64,000 nt of DNA from contig NZ_CP011114.1 in the NCBI RefSeq assembly GCF_000993825.1, forward strand, positions 4,092,001-4,156,000, given 5' to 3'. This document shows positions 52,269 through 61,566 of this stretch, piece after piece; positions within the stretch are counted from its first letter, which is position 1, and each line of letters starts with the position of its first letter. This DNA comes from Paenibacillus durus ATCC 35681 (GTDB taxonomy: Bacteria; Bacillota; Bacilli; Paenibacillales; Paenibacillaceae). Below the pieces are notes generated by a model. It searched no databases, had not been told where the DNA came from, and was given only the letters and a program-made list of their open reading frames with translations. A program made the position numbers and the translations under genes.

Positions 52269-53729
52269 TCAGTTCATCTTCATTTGTGCACCACGGATGT
52301 TGATATCGCTGTTGCTGATTTCAATGGTGCTTCCCTGACAAGTCAGAGAGATCATCCGCTCCGCTTCCATTTGGATCGTTGGAGCCTCCATGTGAATTTC
52401 TTCGCCAGCGGAAAGTTGAATTTTTTGGCTGCTGGATATGGTAATCATGCCATCATCCGATAGATGGATGGAGGAGCCCTCGCTAGAAATAATATCAATA
52501 CCCTGTTGTGTGAATTTAATGATTTGTCCGAACTTGGTTTTTAGATACGGGATATCCGGATTACACATTGGGTCAACAGGTTCGGCCACCATGGACATTC
52601 CTTCGCCCCCGGCTCCTGTTTGCTGAGGTGGATTTTCTCTACGAATGGAGCTAATTGCTATCGCCTTTTCTTCGTACTGATTCGGAAAATAAATACGAAT
52701 GCTGTCCCCGGCTTCAGGCATACAGTACCAGCCCGTATTATCTTCTGACGCATAGGTTGTAGAATAAGGGAACGAGAACGCTTTGGCTTCATCTTGCGTG
52801 TTGTCGATTTCCAAATGAACCTTAACCCGGTCACGATGAACGCTGAGCACCTTCCCTTGTAAAGATAATCCGATGATCGCCATATTGTATGTCGGAGCAA
52901 AGGTTAGACCTGCTTGGGGAGTAAGGATATAGCGAAGCTTTAAAATGCTGTTTTGCATGGTCATCGATGCCTCGCGTACCCATAATTCCTTTCCACGGAA
53001 GGTGACTTGTGACCCTAGTTCCAGTAACTGATCGCTGTAAACCTCATATTCAATCGAATCCATCGCCTGTAGCCCCTGGACATGATTTTCTGTCAGATAC
53101 CGGAATTCGCTCAACGGTTTACGGACGGTAAATGAAGAAACATGGATTTCCCCGCCCGATTTTTCTTGCGGTACGCCAAAATAAAAGGTAGGAGCCGAAA
53201 AATAGGGAGCAGGCAGGAGACAGGATTGAAAACGTGAGGCCATTCGCTGGAGAAACTGCCAGTCCGTCTCCTGATATTGAAGAACATAATTGCCCAGGCG
53301 GGGATTGGAGGAAAGCATATTCATATAACGACTGTCAGGATAAGAAGCGATGGTCTGTGCAATCAATTCATTGTAGGTCATGTCCGAATGCTGAAAGGAG
53401 GTGTTCTTCTTTTGGATATCCAGCAGATAAGTCCACGACAGGGCCTGGACGGTCATGGAATGCACGCCTTTGACGACCTCTAAATGAATATCTGTCACGA
53501 TTCCGCTGAACAACGTTACCGTATCATCAGCGACACGTTGTTTAAGCTCAATAGGTTGGAACTCATAATCGCTATTCATATAGCTTTCTTGCAGCTTTTC
53601 CGGAATTCTCCCAGTCAAGGTCAGTTTGGCATGCTCGTTCAATTTCTGTTCCAAACCAATATGAATCAGTTGGCTAAATTCAAAAGGGGTAACTTCCAAC
53701 TGATCATACGTAATGGGTTTTGCGCTCAT
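52269..53729 (-). CDS. VgrG-like spike protein without toxin
   Basis: 486 aa, SD GAGAGGAG. Same architecture as the N-half of 47599-50073: gpD-like (LIHIGLEQKLNEHAKLTLTG; YQETDWQFLQRMASRFQSCL), OB domain (LQGKVLSVHRDRVKVHLEID; WYCMPEAGDSIRIYFPNQYE), then a short beta-helical spike (GIDIISSEGSSIHLSDDGMI; IHMEAPTIQMEAERM; STIEISNSDINIRGAQMKMN). Paralogue of the toxic VgrG; probably the structural spike. Confidence 0.9.
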   Translation of the reverse strand: MSAKPITYDQLEVTPFEFSQLIHIGLEQKLNEHAKLTLTGRIPEKLQESYMNSDYEFQPIELKQRVADDTVTLFSGIVTDIHLEVVKGVHSMTVQALSWTYLLDIQKKNTSFQHSDMTYNELIAQTIASYPDSRYMNMLSSNPRLGNYVLQYQETDWQFLQRMASRFQSCLLPAPYFSAPTFYFGVPQEKSGGEIHVSSFTVRKPLSEFRYLTENHVQGLQAMDSIEYEVYSDQLLELGSQVTFRGKELWVREASMTMQNSILKLRYILTPQAGLTFAPTYNMAIIGLSLQGKVLSVHRDRVKVHLEIDNTQDEAKAFSFPYSTTYASEDNTGWYCMPEAGDSIRIYFPNQYEEKAIAISSIRRENPPQQTGAGGEGMSMVAEPVDPMCNPDIPYLKTKFGQIIKFTQQGIDIISSEGSSIHLSDDGMITISSSQKIQLSAGEEIHMEAPTIQMEAERMISLTCQGSTIEISNSDINIRGAQMKMN

Positions 53730-53749
53730 GATTATGATCTCCTCTCGGA

Positions 53750-54367
53750 TCAGGATTCAAGAATTTGCAGGTTTTCCATCATGCCATAAGCTAATGGCTT
53801 CCAAATTCGTCGTTCCTTCTCATTACAGTTGAAGTTACAAAGCAACAGTTGATCTCGCAGCGCAGTGAAGTACATGAACGTATAGATGCGGCCCCCTAGG
53901 CCGGGACCTACAAAGCTGAGATAGCCTACGCTCTGACCATGTACGTCAATCACCCCATTTGATATCCAATCAGCAGAGGGCTGCACGCTTTTAATCATGT
54001 CGATCATGGCATCCTTCATCTCCGGAACCTGATCATCTTTAAGTGGTTGAGCGGTGTAATTAAAACCTAAACTGGTATCGAAAGCAGGGTCCGAATACAT
54101 ATATTGGGGCCGGGCTTCTACCGGGTATTTCACTTTGGCGATATGCTCGGGGAGTATTGAAAATCCCTTTGGAATCATCGTGGTCACTCCATATTCAGCA
54201 AGGACGAGCGGCTCAAATTCCATCGTGCCTTGAAATAGCTCAACTGAACCCGCAGCTATCGACAAGGTTACTTGTTCTTGGGAAAGCGTTGGTGAAGACA
54301 CGGAGGCTTGGGAATTCCTTTGGGCTTGATGTTTTAAGTGGAGGATTCGTTCATCTAAATATTCCAA
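53750..54367 (-). CDS. DcrB/EagR-like adaptor
   Basis: 205 aa, TTG start (SD GGAAGG). Coiled N-terminus, then a DUF1795-type alpha/beta domain: AAGSVELFQGTMEFEPLVLA; TTMIPKGFSILPEHIAKVKY; LGFNYTAQPLKDDQVPEMKD; YTFMYFTALRDQLLLCNFNC. In Gram-negative T6SS loci DcrB-fold Eag proteins chaperone effectors with hydrophobic helices, such as the one in the adjacent VgrG-toxin. First gene of the cassette. Confidence 0.78.
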   Translation of the reverse strand: MEYLDERILHLKHQAQRNSQASVSSPTLSQEQVTLSIAAGSVELFQGTMEFEPLVLAEYGVTTMIPKGFSILPEHIAKVKYPVEARPQYMYSDPAFDTSLGFNYTAQPLKDDQVPEMKDAMIDMIKSVQPSADWISNGVIDVHGQSVGYLSFVGPGLGGRIYTFMYFTALRDQLLLCNFNCNEKERRIWKPLAYGMMENLQILES

Positions 54368-54732
54368 GTTTTTAACATCCTTCCTTTGTATATAATCTTT
54401 TTTTAAAAATAGTCCAATATATGTATGTATCGGATAAAAGAGAGAGTTGGTTTACAGAATGATGCATTTGTTGGGATTATATGGTTTTTTCATGAAATGA
54501 GAGGAACGAAAAGGATTCTCAAGATCCCTATTAAGGGTAAGGTGAAGGTTTCTGAGAGGGCGGTGAAAAACGGTGTAAGCAACTCGTTATTATTTATCAT
54601 TAGCTCACCAACACACAAATTGTGGATAATTTCCAAAAATATTCAATCCAGTATGGAATTCCTGATATTGACCAGTGTAATATTGAGTCATTGAGAATAC
54701 ACAATTTGGAAATATGGTGGTGAAGGGTTATT
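54368..54732. other. Divergent regulatory region between spike cassette and receptor gene
   Basis: 365 bp, AT-rich, no gene. Holds the palindrome CACAAATTGTG (54614-54624) and a related half-site CACAATTTGG (54700-54709), possible operators for the HTH-TPR receptor. No confident -10/-35 on either strand. Confidence 0.45.
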
Positions 54733-56112
54733 GTGTGTACGGAAGGGACATCCATTTTAAACGTTTTAAAAGATTACTTACTTGAGAAAAAACTAACGAT
54801 CACCCAATTTGCAGAGGGTTCTGGTTTGAATTCCAGTACACTCAGCAATCTGGTACATGGCCATCGTCCGATCACCATTCATCATCTCGACATAATTACG
54901 ATGGGAATGCATAAGAAAGCAGGTATTTTCTATGATCAGTACATCAACGATTACATTCTGAATATGCGGCCGAACTGGCGGCGAGTGAGACCCTTACTAC
55001 ATCGTTGTGCTAAACGGGAAAAGCTTGATTGCATGAAGCGTATTGTTTTATTCCTTACGGAGAATTTAATGTATCTGCCAATGTTATTCGAGATGGCTGA
55101 GACCTTTCTTGCTTTAGGCTTCAAAGATGCAGCGGTATTGCTTTATGAAAGCGTAGCTGAAGGAGAGCGGCTTCAGCATTCAGAACGTCTCGCTTTATGT
55201 CAATACCGATTGTTTACGCTCGGCCTTGGAGATGATCAGGATATAAATCTACAGGTTGCCCATCGGTTCGAGCCTTTTGTGGACCGGCTTGACGACGCCG
55301 ATCAGCTAGATGCTCTAAAGAGACTCGCAGATGTATATGCTTCTTTACATCGCTGGGAGAAGGTCGTAAATTTAGCGGATAAAATGGAGGAGAAAGCTAA
55401 GATGTATCTGGAGTATCGGTTGGACAGGTATCCAGAACGGCCACTGATATATTATATTTTTTATGCATATTTGCTCAAAGCAGCAGTGCACGATGAGCGT
55501 GGGGAGTATAAACAGGCTCTTTACTATACATCTCTTTATAGCAACATTGGAGAGTCTTCTTATAGCGAATATACCGAAGATGAACAAAGAGTAGTTAGCC
55601 AGTTCCAGGAATGGGGCAACGCCAATATGTATGTATATCGCCTGATGTCTGGAGAGGTGGAGGTTCTGACGGAGTATGTGGACTATATAGAAATACGGCC
55701 AGATGAGATACCGACAGCCTTATACAAAATTGTGCAAGCGGCAAATGTGCATCAAATTGATATAGACGATGTTTTGCTGCGATTTCAAAGAAGATTGGAC
55801 TATTATGAGCAGCGAAGTCGATTGGGAAAGGTAAATCAACAAATAACGAAGGATCGTTATGCGTGTTTCCAAATTGAGTTGGCGACTTATTATTTGCGAA
55901 CAAATAGGTGGCAATTCGGACTGGATTACATTCTAAGAAGCTTGCAATTTTCTGTTAAAATTAGGAGTGAGCACAATATTTTGAATTGTATTGGGCTATT
56001 TGAGCAGTACCGGTACGTGGCATCAACAACTCAACAAAAAGAGTATAAGAGATTAATAAGGGAGGTGCAGAAGGGTGAGAAAGAAGCTGACCATGTGGCT
56101 GATCGTCGGTAG
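54733..56112 (+). CDS. HTH-TPR peptide-pheromone receptor (RRNPP/AloR-like)
   Basis: 459 aa, GTG start (SD GAAGGG). XRE-type HTH at residues 8-60 (LKDYLLEKKLTITQFAEGSG; STLSNLVHGHRPITIHHLDI). The remainder is TPR-like helical repeats (AETFLALGFKDAAVLLYESV; HDERGEYKQALYYTSLYSNI; NCIGLFEQYRYVASTTQQKE). This is the build of RRNPP receptors such as Rap, PlcR, NprR and the Paenibacillus AloR family. An exported peptide gene overlaps its 3' end. Divergent from the VgrG/toxin cassette, which it probably controls. Confidence 0.85.
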   Translation: MCTEGTSILNVLKDYLLEKKLTITQFAEGSGLNSSTLSNLVHGHRPITIHHLDIITMGMHKKAGIFYDQYINDYILNMRPNWRRVRPLLHRCAKREKLDCMKRIVLFLTENLMYLPMLFEMAETFLALGFKDAAVLLYESVAEGERLQHSERLALCQYRLFTLGLGDDQDINLQVAHRFEPFVDRLDDADQLDALKRLADVYASLHRWEKVVNLADKMEEKAKMYLEYRLDRYPERPLIYYIFYAYLLKAAVHDERGEYKQALYYTSLYSNIGESSYSEYTEDEQRVVSQFQEWGNANMYVYRLMSGEVEVLTEYVDYIEIRPDEIPTALYKIVQAANVHQIDIDDVLLRFQRRLDYYEQRSRLGKVNQQITKDRYACFQIELATYYLRTNRWQFGLDYILRSLQFSVKIRSEHNILNCIGLFEQYRYVASTTQQKEYKRLIREVQKGEKEADHVADRR

Positions 56113-56194
56113 TTTGTTGCTTCTTACTTCGGCTCTTGTTGTTGACCCTAACAACGTATTACTTGAGCCATTAACGCATGGATTGGGAGGTTAG
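56075..56194 (+). CDS. Exported signalling-peptide precursor, 39 aa (AloP/Phr-like)
   Basis: GTG start at 56075 with SD GGAGGTG seven bases upstream, overlapping the receptor gene by 38 bp in another frame. The precursor has a basic start (MRKKLTM), a hydrophobic segment (WLIVGSLLLLTSALVV) and a polar tail ending LTHGLGG, then TAG. The C-terminal HGxGG resembles the mature hexapeptide SHGRGG that I recall for a Paenibacillus AloP peptide. Phr-type peptides are exported, trimmed and reimported by Opp to bind the neighbouring receptor. Confidence 0.8.
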   Translation: MRKKLTMWLIVGSLLLLTSALVVDPNNVLLEPLTHGLGG

Positions 56195-56221
56195 AAAGCC
56201 AATCTGAATAGTTGATAGAAC

Positions 56222-56249
56222 GGCCGCGTACCCACAGCGCGGCTTTTTT
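56222..56249 (+). terminator. Intrinsic terminator of receptor/peptide operon
   Basis: GCCGCG-TACCCACAG-CGCGGC followed by TTTTTT, 28 bp after the peptide stop. Confidence 0.88.
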
Positions 56250-56351
56250 GAACGTTAATTTGGGCGAATCTTGCGGAAATCCAGATAATACACCTCCAGA
56301 AATTCTTGGACTTGCTCTCCCATTGGACTCATATTCCCATCTCTCATCCCC

Positions 56352-56654
56352 CTAAACCTTCGGGTAATCGGCCACGATAACATTTTCCAACAGACCATCC
56401 AGTGATTTTATAAATTCCTGATGAACGGGATGCGGTCCATAGGAGCGCAGCGACTCCAGGTTATCGAATGTGACCCGCAGTCCGAGCGTGTAGCCGTGAA
56501 TGTTCTCCGTTTCTTCCGTTACGTTGATTCCTGCACTCATGTCGGATATGCCCGGGATACGATCCCGAAACGAGAGCAAAGTATCAAGCAGCTCCTGTTT
56601 TTTAATGGGCGTAATGTTTGTACCCAATTTAAATAAGACAAGATGTTCGTACAT
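56352..56654 (-). CDS. Dabb-domain (stress-response A/B barrel) protein
   Basis: 100 aa from ATG 56654 (MYEHLVLFKLGTNITPIKKQ), SD AGGAGAGG; a TTG two codons earlier is in frame. Dimeric alpha-beta barrel fold with GYTLGLRVTFDNLESLRSY and HPVHQEFIKSL. Function in bacteria generally unknown. Confidence 0.88.
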   Translation of the reverse strand: MYEHLVLFKLGTNITPIKKQELLDTLLSFRDRIPGISDMSAGINVTEETENIHGYTLGLRVTFDNLESLRSYGPHPVHQEFIKSLDGLLENVIVADYPKV

Positions 56655-56684
56655 CGCCAACCTCTCCTTTAGGTATGCAATTTT

Positions 56685-57098
56685 TCAGGAAGCCTCGAAG
56701 AACCGTTCCATCACAATATAATCCTTACCGCCTTTAGCAAAGGTCTGTTCTGTTACAGTAAATCCAAATTTCTCATAAAACGAAGCTTTGCCGCTCCTGG
56801 CATTGCAGTAAATCCGCTTCACGCCCGAGCGCTCCGCTTCCCCAAGCATATAGGTCAGAAGTCTGCTCCCATACCCCCTATTTTGGTGAGAAGTTAACGT
56901 CGCAAATTTCCGGAACTGCGCTTCTTCTCCATTAACAAAAAGGGACACCACCGCAATCAGTTGCTCCCCCTCAAAAAGCCCAAAGTGAGTCCCTTCATCA
57001 TCATCTTTAAGCTTTACATAATCGAGATCCATTTCCGGCCACATGACCTCATGACGCAGCTGCCAGGCCTGCTCTTTTTGAATCACCTTAATATCCAA
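56685..57098 (-). CDS. GNAT-family N-acetyltransferase
   Basis: 137 aa, TTG start (SD GGAGG). GNAT signature: QFRKFATLTSHQNRGYGSRL (acetyl-CoA loop Q-x-x-G-x-G/R), NARSGKASFYEKFGF. Acetyl-group donor acetyl-CoA; substrate unknown. Confidence 0.9.
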   Translation of the reverse strand: MDIKVIQKEQAWQLRHEVMWPEMDLDYVKLKDDDEGTHFGLFEGEQLIAVVSLFVNGEEAQFRKFATLTSHQNRGYGSRLLTYMLGEAERSGVKRIYCNARSGKASFYEKFGFTVTEQTFAKGGKDYIVMERFFEAS

Positions 57099-57210
57099 AG
57101 CGTATCATCCTCCATTTTAAAAAAGACCAAAGAAAAAAGGGCCAACTTGTCCGCCCTCTTCTATAACATGATTATAAAGTTTTCTTATTCGTTGGTCTAA
57201 TGCTTCGGTA

Positions 57211-58683
57211 TCAGGTGCCGCAAAAGGTTCGGTAAGGACAGGCGGACGGCGCAGGCGGCGCCGAGTAATCAGCCTGTTCGGGAGAATGCGCGAAGGGTCT
57301 AGCAAGAACATCAAGCAGCCGCTCCATCACGCTGTAGTCTCCTTGCACCGCAGCCTCCAACGCCTCTTCCACCCGGTGGTTACGCGGGATTAGCGCCGGA
57401 TTGCTGCTTCGCATCAGCTGCTGCGAGGAGGTTTTGGGTTCCTGCTGTCTGCCCAGTCTCGTCTGCCACCGCTCATGCCACTGCGCAAATTCCGTGGTGC
57501 CGTGCAGGACCGTATCCTCCAGCTTATCAAAAGTTAATACGCGGAAGGTATTGGTGTAGTCTGCACGATTCTCCCGCATCATAGCGAGGAGGTCTTCAAT
57601 CAGGGATTCATCCTCCGGCTCTTCGTTAAAAATCCCCAGCTTTGCCCTCATTCCCGCGAGCCAATTCCGTTGATACAATTCGGAAAAATTTGAAATCGCG
57701 TCCTCCGCCAGTTTGACAGCCTCTCCTTCGTCCTCATGCAGCAGCGGCAAAAGCGTCTCGGCAAATCTCGCGAGATTCCACGCGGCAATATGCGGCTGAT
57801 TGCCATAGGCATAGCGGCCATGAAGGTCAATCGAACTGAATACCGTTCCCGGGTCATACGCATCCATGAAGGCGCAAGGACCATAATCTATGGTTTCTCC
57901 GCTAAGAGCCATGTTGTCGGTGTTCATCACCCCGTGAATAAAGCCAACGAGCTGCCATTTGGCGATCAGAGCGGCCTGACGCTTGATTACTTCCTGAAGC
58001 AGGCCCAGATAACGGTTCTCATCTGCGTCCGCTTCCGGGAAATGTCTTTGCAGCGTGTAATCGGCCAGGGCCTTGAGGTCCTCGGGAGAGCCCCATTTTG
58101 AAGCGTATTGAAAAGTACCGACACGCAAATGACTGGCCGCCACGCGGGTCAGGATTGCACCGGGAAGCAAGGTTTCGCGCACGATGGACTCGCCGGTTGT
58201 CACCACGGCCAGGCTCCGGGTGGTCGGAATGCCCAGCGCATGCATTGCTTCGCTGATGATGTATTCGCGCAGCATCGGCCCAAGGGCCGCCCGTCCATCG
58301 CCCCGGCGGGAGTATCGCGTTCTCCCCGAACCCTTAAGCTGAATATCCACCCGCTCGCCGCCGGGAGTAATCTGTTCGCCAAGCAGCAGAGCCCGGCCGT
58401 CCCCTAGCATGGTAAAATGCCCGAACTGATGCCCTGCGTAAGCTTGAGCAAGAGGCTCAGCGCCTTCGGGAATCTCGTTCCCGGCAAACACCGCTGCTCC
58501 ATCATGGCTTTGCAGCGCTTGAACGTTTAACCCCATGGAGGCTGCCAACGGATCATTAAGGATGACCAACTGCGGCGAGCGTACAGGGTTTAGATCTTGT
58601 CTGGTAAAAAATGATTCCGGCAGACGGGCATAACTGTTGTCGAAGTTCCATCCTGTTTTTATGATTGTTTTTTTCTCTGTCAT
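57211..58683 (-). CDS. selO: SelO-family protein adenylyltransferase (YdiU)
   Basis: 490 aa from ATG 58683 (SD GGGAG; an upstream ATG lies in the SD). Pseudokinase that AMPylates proteins using ATP in a flipped orientation. Motifs: [18 protein letters not shown]-type [58 protein letters not shown] with the Mg-binding Asn/Asp pair. C-terminus PYRTFCGT is complete; the family often ends with a Cys-containing tail. Confidence 0.95.
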   Translation of the reverse strand: MTEKKTIIKTGWNFDNSYARLPESFFTRQDLNPVRSPQLVILNDPLAASMGLNVQALQSHDGAAVFAGNEIPEGAEPLAQAYAGHQFGHFTMLGDGRALLLGEQITPGGERVDIQLKGSGRTRYSRRGDGRAALGPMLREYIISEAMHALGIPTTRSLAVVTTGESIVRETLLPGAILTRVAASHLRVGTFQYASKWGSPEDLKALADYTLQRHFPEADADENRYLGLLQEVIKRQAALIAKWQLVGFIHGVMNTDNMALSGETIDYGPCAFMDAYDPGTVFSSIDLHGRYAYGNQPHIAAWNLARFAETLLPLLHEDEGEAVKLAEDAISNFSELYQRNWLAGMRAKLGIFNEEPEDESLIEDLLAMMRENRADYTNTFRVLTFDKLEDTVLHGTTEFAQWHERWQTRLGRQQEPKTSSQQLMRSSNPALIPRNHRVEEALEAAVQGDYSVMERLLDVLARPFAHSPEQADYSAPPAPSACPYRTFCGT

Positions 58684-58853
58684 CTTATCTCCCATTTTTC
58701 ATTAGGATGTTTAGTTATCTACTTATTATATAACCCACGAGACTGCTCCTTTATTGTTTGCTTCAGCCGATTTATTATACCCCTTCCGTTCTTCTGCACA
58801 GTTCTTCCGCTGAATACACTTGTTACAAAAGCTTTAAGGAGGAGGTCAGCCTC

Positions 58854-60671
58854 GTGCAGACGTTCTATACCGTGAGACCCGGCGACTCCGTGTCGGCCAT
58901 CGCCAAAAGGTGGGAAGTGCCTGTCCCTGCGCTCATCGCGGCGAGCAACCTCTCATCTCCCTATACGATCTACCCCGGGCAGCAGCTCTCGGTTCCGTCC
59001 GGCGTAACAACCGTTCAGGTTAAATCTGGTGACTCCGTCTACTCCCTTGCCCAAATGTACGGCGTCCCTATGGCTGTTATTATAGAAGCCAATCGGCTGA
59101 GTCCGCCATACACAATCTATATTGATCAAATGCTGACCATCCCGCCGGGCGTCCCTTACTACGTGGTGCAGCCCGGAGATACATTATACGAATTGGCTGG
59201 CAGATACAATGTAGCAACGGGCGGCGTTCGAAGACCGGAGCTGATCCGCCAAGCGAACAAGCTGCCTTCTGACTTGATCAACATTGGCATGCGCCTTATT
59301 ATCCCTTATGCTCCTCCGGGCGGAACCGGAAGGCTGGCCTATGTTTCAAACTTTGGCGGCGCATACGATGTCTGGCTATATGATCCAATGAGCGGTACAT
59401 CCACAGCGGTTGGGAAACAGCAGGCCGATGCCCATTCCGTGCCCTATTGGTCGCCGGACAATCGCCGGATTGCTTTTATCGGAAAGCAAGGGGTTCTCTT
59501 CGTCCTGGACGTGCTGCAAGGCACCTTGATGCAGATCGATCAAATAGAGCCTTATACCACTCTCACTTGGTCCCCGGACAATACGCAGATCGGCTATACG
59601 AAGCAGGGTCGGATCGTTCTCTATGAGCTGGCAACCTTTTTCGCCAGAACGCTGCCTGTTTCCGGCGCCAAGCATGTGCAGTGGTTTCCCTTCGGCGATA
59701 AGCTGTTATTTGCGGCTCCGGATAACACGGGTGCAGATCAGCTTTATGAGATTCGTGCCGACGGAACCGGTCAGCGCCAAATTACGCACGATACGCTCAG
59801 TCCTAAGAATGATGTAAAGCTCTCCCCGAACGGCTTCTATGCCCTTTTCACCTCTCCCGGCGCAAGCATCTCCATCATTTATGTCGTGGAAATCAATACA
59901 GGGAACGTATTCGAGCTCACAGGAGGGCCATTAGCGAAAAATTATTACCCGGCCTGGGCGCCAAACAGCGCCATCATCGCGTACAGCGCAACCGATTTCG
60001 CCGAACGCAAAGGCTACTTCTCGACCATCCGAACCGAGCGTCCGCAAGGCGGGGACCAACAAATTCTGGCCGTCTCCGATTGCTTTGGGACTCCCGTTAC
60101 CTGGTCCCCTGGCAGCGAAGCCATCGCCTACTTGTCCGGCTGCCGAGGAACGGGCCTTTCCAATGAGATTTGGATCGTCGATATCCGTCATCCCGCACCG
60201 ATCCGCGTTATTTCCGGGACAGGCGCCATCACCTCCATACAATTGTCCCATGGACCCATTCCGATGGAAGCCTACGCCCAGTTCCGCAGCGATGTATACC
60301 GCGTCAGCTTCCCCTACCCCGCCGCGTGGCGCGCGGTGAGCGAGACTCGGTACGAGGGAGCCGACGGTTTCTTCCAAATCTCCGCCCTGGCCAGCGAGCT
60401 GCCGTTTCCAGAACTGTGCCGCACCGAAGCTTATCACCGCTTAATGCCATACGGCTCTTCGCCGCAGATCGTCCCGGGACGAGTGCAGAATCAGGAAGCC
60501 TGCTATATTTTCCCTTCCCCGGATCAAGCGCCGGAGTTTCGGCGGCAATCCGCACTCATCGCCGTATATCCGCAGCCTGTTGTGATTAACGGCAGCACCT
60601 ATCCGTACTTCATCCTCTGGGCGGATCAGGATCATCTTCAAGTGATCGTGAATGGACTCCGGTTTCTTTGA
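58854..60671 (+). CDS. Triple-LysM protein with TolB-like propeller
   Basis: 605 aa from GTG 58854 (SD GGAGGAGG); the frame is open earlier but without an SD. Three LysM domains (about 3-46, 50-94, 97-150; YTVRPGDSVSAIAKRWEVPV, YVVQPGDTLYELAGRYNV) bind peptidoglycan. Residues about 160-500 are WD40-like TolB blades (YWSPDNRRIAFIGKQGVLFV; TWSPDNTQIGYTKQGRIVLY). C-terminal ~100-residue domain (FRSDVYRVSFPYPAAWRAVS). No signal peptide is seen, so it may be a spore-coat or mother-cell protein (inference). Confidence 0.88.
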   Translation: MQTFYTVRPGDSVSAIAKRWEVPVPALIAASNLSSPYTIYPGQQLSVPSGVTTVQVKSGDSVYSLAQMYGVPMAVIIEANRLSPPYTIYIDQMLTIPPGVPYYVVQPGDTLYELAGRYNVATGGVRRPELIRQANKLPSDLINIGMRLIIPYAPPGGTGRLAYVSNFGGAYDVWLYDPMSGTSTAVGKQQADAHSVPYWSPDNRRIAFIGKQGVLFVLDVLQGTLMQIDQIEPYTTLTWSPDNTQIGYTKQGRIVLYELATFFARTLPVSGAKHVQWFPFGDKLLFAAPDNTGADQLYEIRADGTGQRQITHDTLSPKNDVKLSPNGFYALFTSPGASISIIYVVEINTGNVFELTGGPLAKNYYPAWAPNSAIIAYSATDFAERKGYFSTIRTERPQGGDQQILAVSDCFGTPVTWSPGSEAIAYLSGCRGTGLSNEIWIVDIRHPAPIRVISGTGAITSIQLSHGPIPMEAYAQFRSDVYRVSFPYPAAWRAVSETRYEGADGFFQISALASELPFPELCRTEAYHRLMPYGSSPQIVPGRVQNQEACYIFPSPDQAPEFRRQSALIAVYPQPVVINGSTYPYFILWADQDHLQVIVNGLRFL

Positions 60672-60852
60672 TGGGAAGAGTGTAACAGAGACCACAAGAG
60701 CCAACCGCGCTGCCATGACCGGATGCATAGTCAGCGGTTGAACGGAAGAAGAAAACAAACGCATGAGCAAAGAATACAAGACGAATCAGTTCCGACGCCC
60801 AAAAACCATGAATATGAATAGACTGCTATGGGTCTCTTGCGTTAATTTTCAA

Positions 60853-60893
60853 AAAAAACCGTCACTTCACAGTAAAGAAGTGGCGGTTTTTTT
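60853..60893. terminator. Intrinsic terminator
   Basis: AAACCGTCACTTC-ACAGTAAA-GAAGTGGCGGTTT with A and T runs on both sides; between the LysM gene and the convergent Lrp gene. Confidence 0.88.
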
Positions 60894-60973
60894 CTAATTA
60901 CGGAGTATTCTGCTGTTCAGTCGATTCATATCCAACCACGACCGTCTCACATCCCCCTGACGATTTGTGCTGG

Positions 60974-61417
60974 CTAGCCCTGTGAAAATAAATCTGCTAC
61001 AAGACTTTTACCCTCGAATGTTGTCGAGAGAACCATTAAGGGCAGCGAAAATCCGAATGGATTGCAAGCATCAAGGAATTTGGCCAGCGATTCGGTCGTT
61101 TCGGCCAACACCTTCATCAAAAAATTATACTCTCCGCTGATTCTGTAAAGTTCGATAACCTCAGGGGACGTTTCGCTGAAAGCAATGAAATCCTTGCAAT
61201 TATTAGTTTTAAACAAAACGAATGCAATTGTATGCTTGCCTAGCTTATTCGGCGAAAGCTCCGCCCGATAACCCTTTATGACTCCTTGCTCCTCCAGCTT
61301 CCGAACTCTTTCCGTTACAGCCGGCTGCGACATTGCGATCATTCGGCTCAACTCGGAAATGGGGATTCGAGCGTTATGTCCCAGAAATGACAATATTTTA
61401 TAATCAATCTGGTCCAT
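60974..61417 (-). CDS. Lrp/AsnC-family regulator
   Basis: 147 aa. HTH: DYKILSFLGHNARIPISELS and MSQPAVTERVRKLEEQGVIK. RAM ligand domain: FVLFKTNNCKDFIAFS; GEYNFLMKVLAETTESLAKF. Divergent from the old-yellow-enzyme gene and likely its regulator. It probably senses an amino acid or related effector. Confidence 0.93.
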   Translation of the reverse strand: MDQIDYKILSFLGHNARIPISELSRMIAMSQPAVTERVRKLEEQGVIKGYRAELSPNKLGKHTIAFVLFKTNNCKDFIAFSETSPEVIELYRISGEYNFLMKVLAETTESLAKFLDACNPFGFSLPLMVLSTTFEGKSLVADLFSQG

Positions 61418-61566
61418 AAATTAATCACCTCATTTTCCAAAAGTTATTGGCCATAAACAAATAAATAATTAATATTTTCAACCCAATACTCCTTAATAAT
61501 CTTATGTAAATTATACGTTGTCTTTAATAAAATGTCATTAACAAAACGGTAAAGGAGTATGAGAAA

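Noticed and set aside
47599..54367. Ordinary prophage tail module
   Set aside because: No tail tube, sheath, tape measure, lysis or head genes; DUF4280, pentapeptide, DcrB-like and immunity genes point to an effector cassette. A remnant origin cannot be fully excluded.
57117..57314. 65-aa frame at the end of the selO gene
   Set aside because: Out of frame with SelO, whose complete C-terminus PYRTFCGT ends at 57211; nothing supports a second gene.
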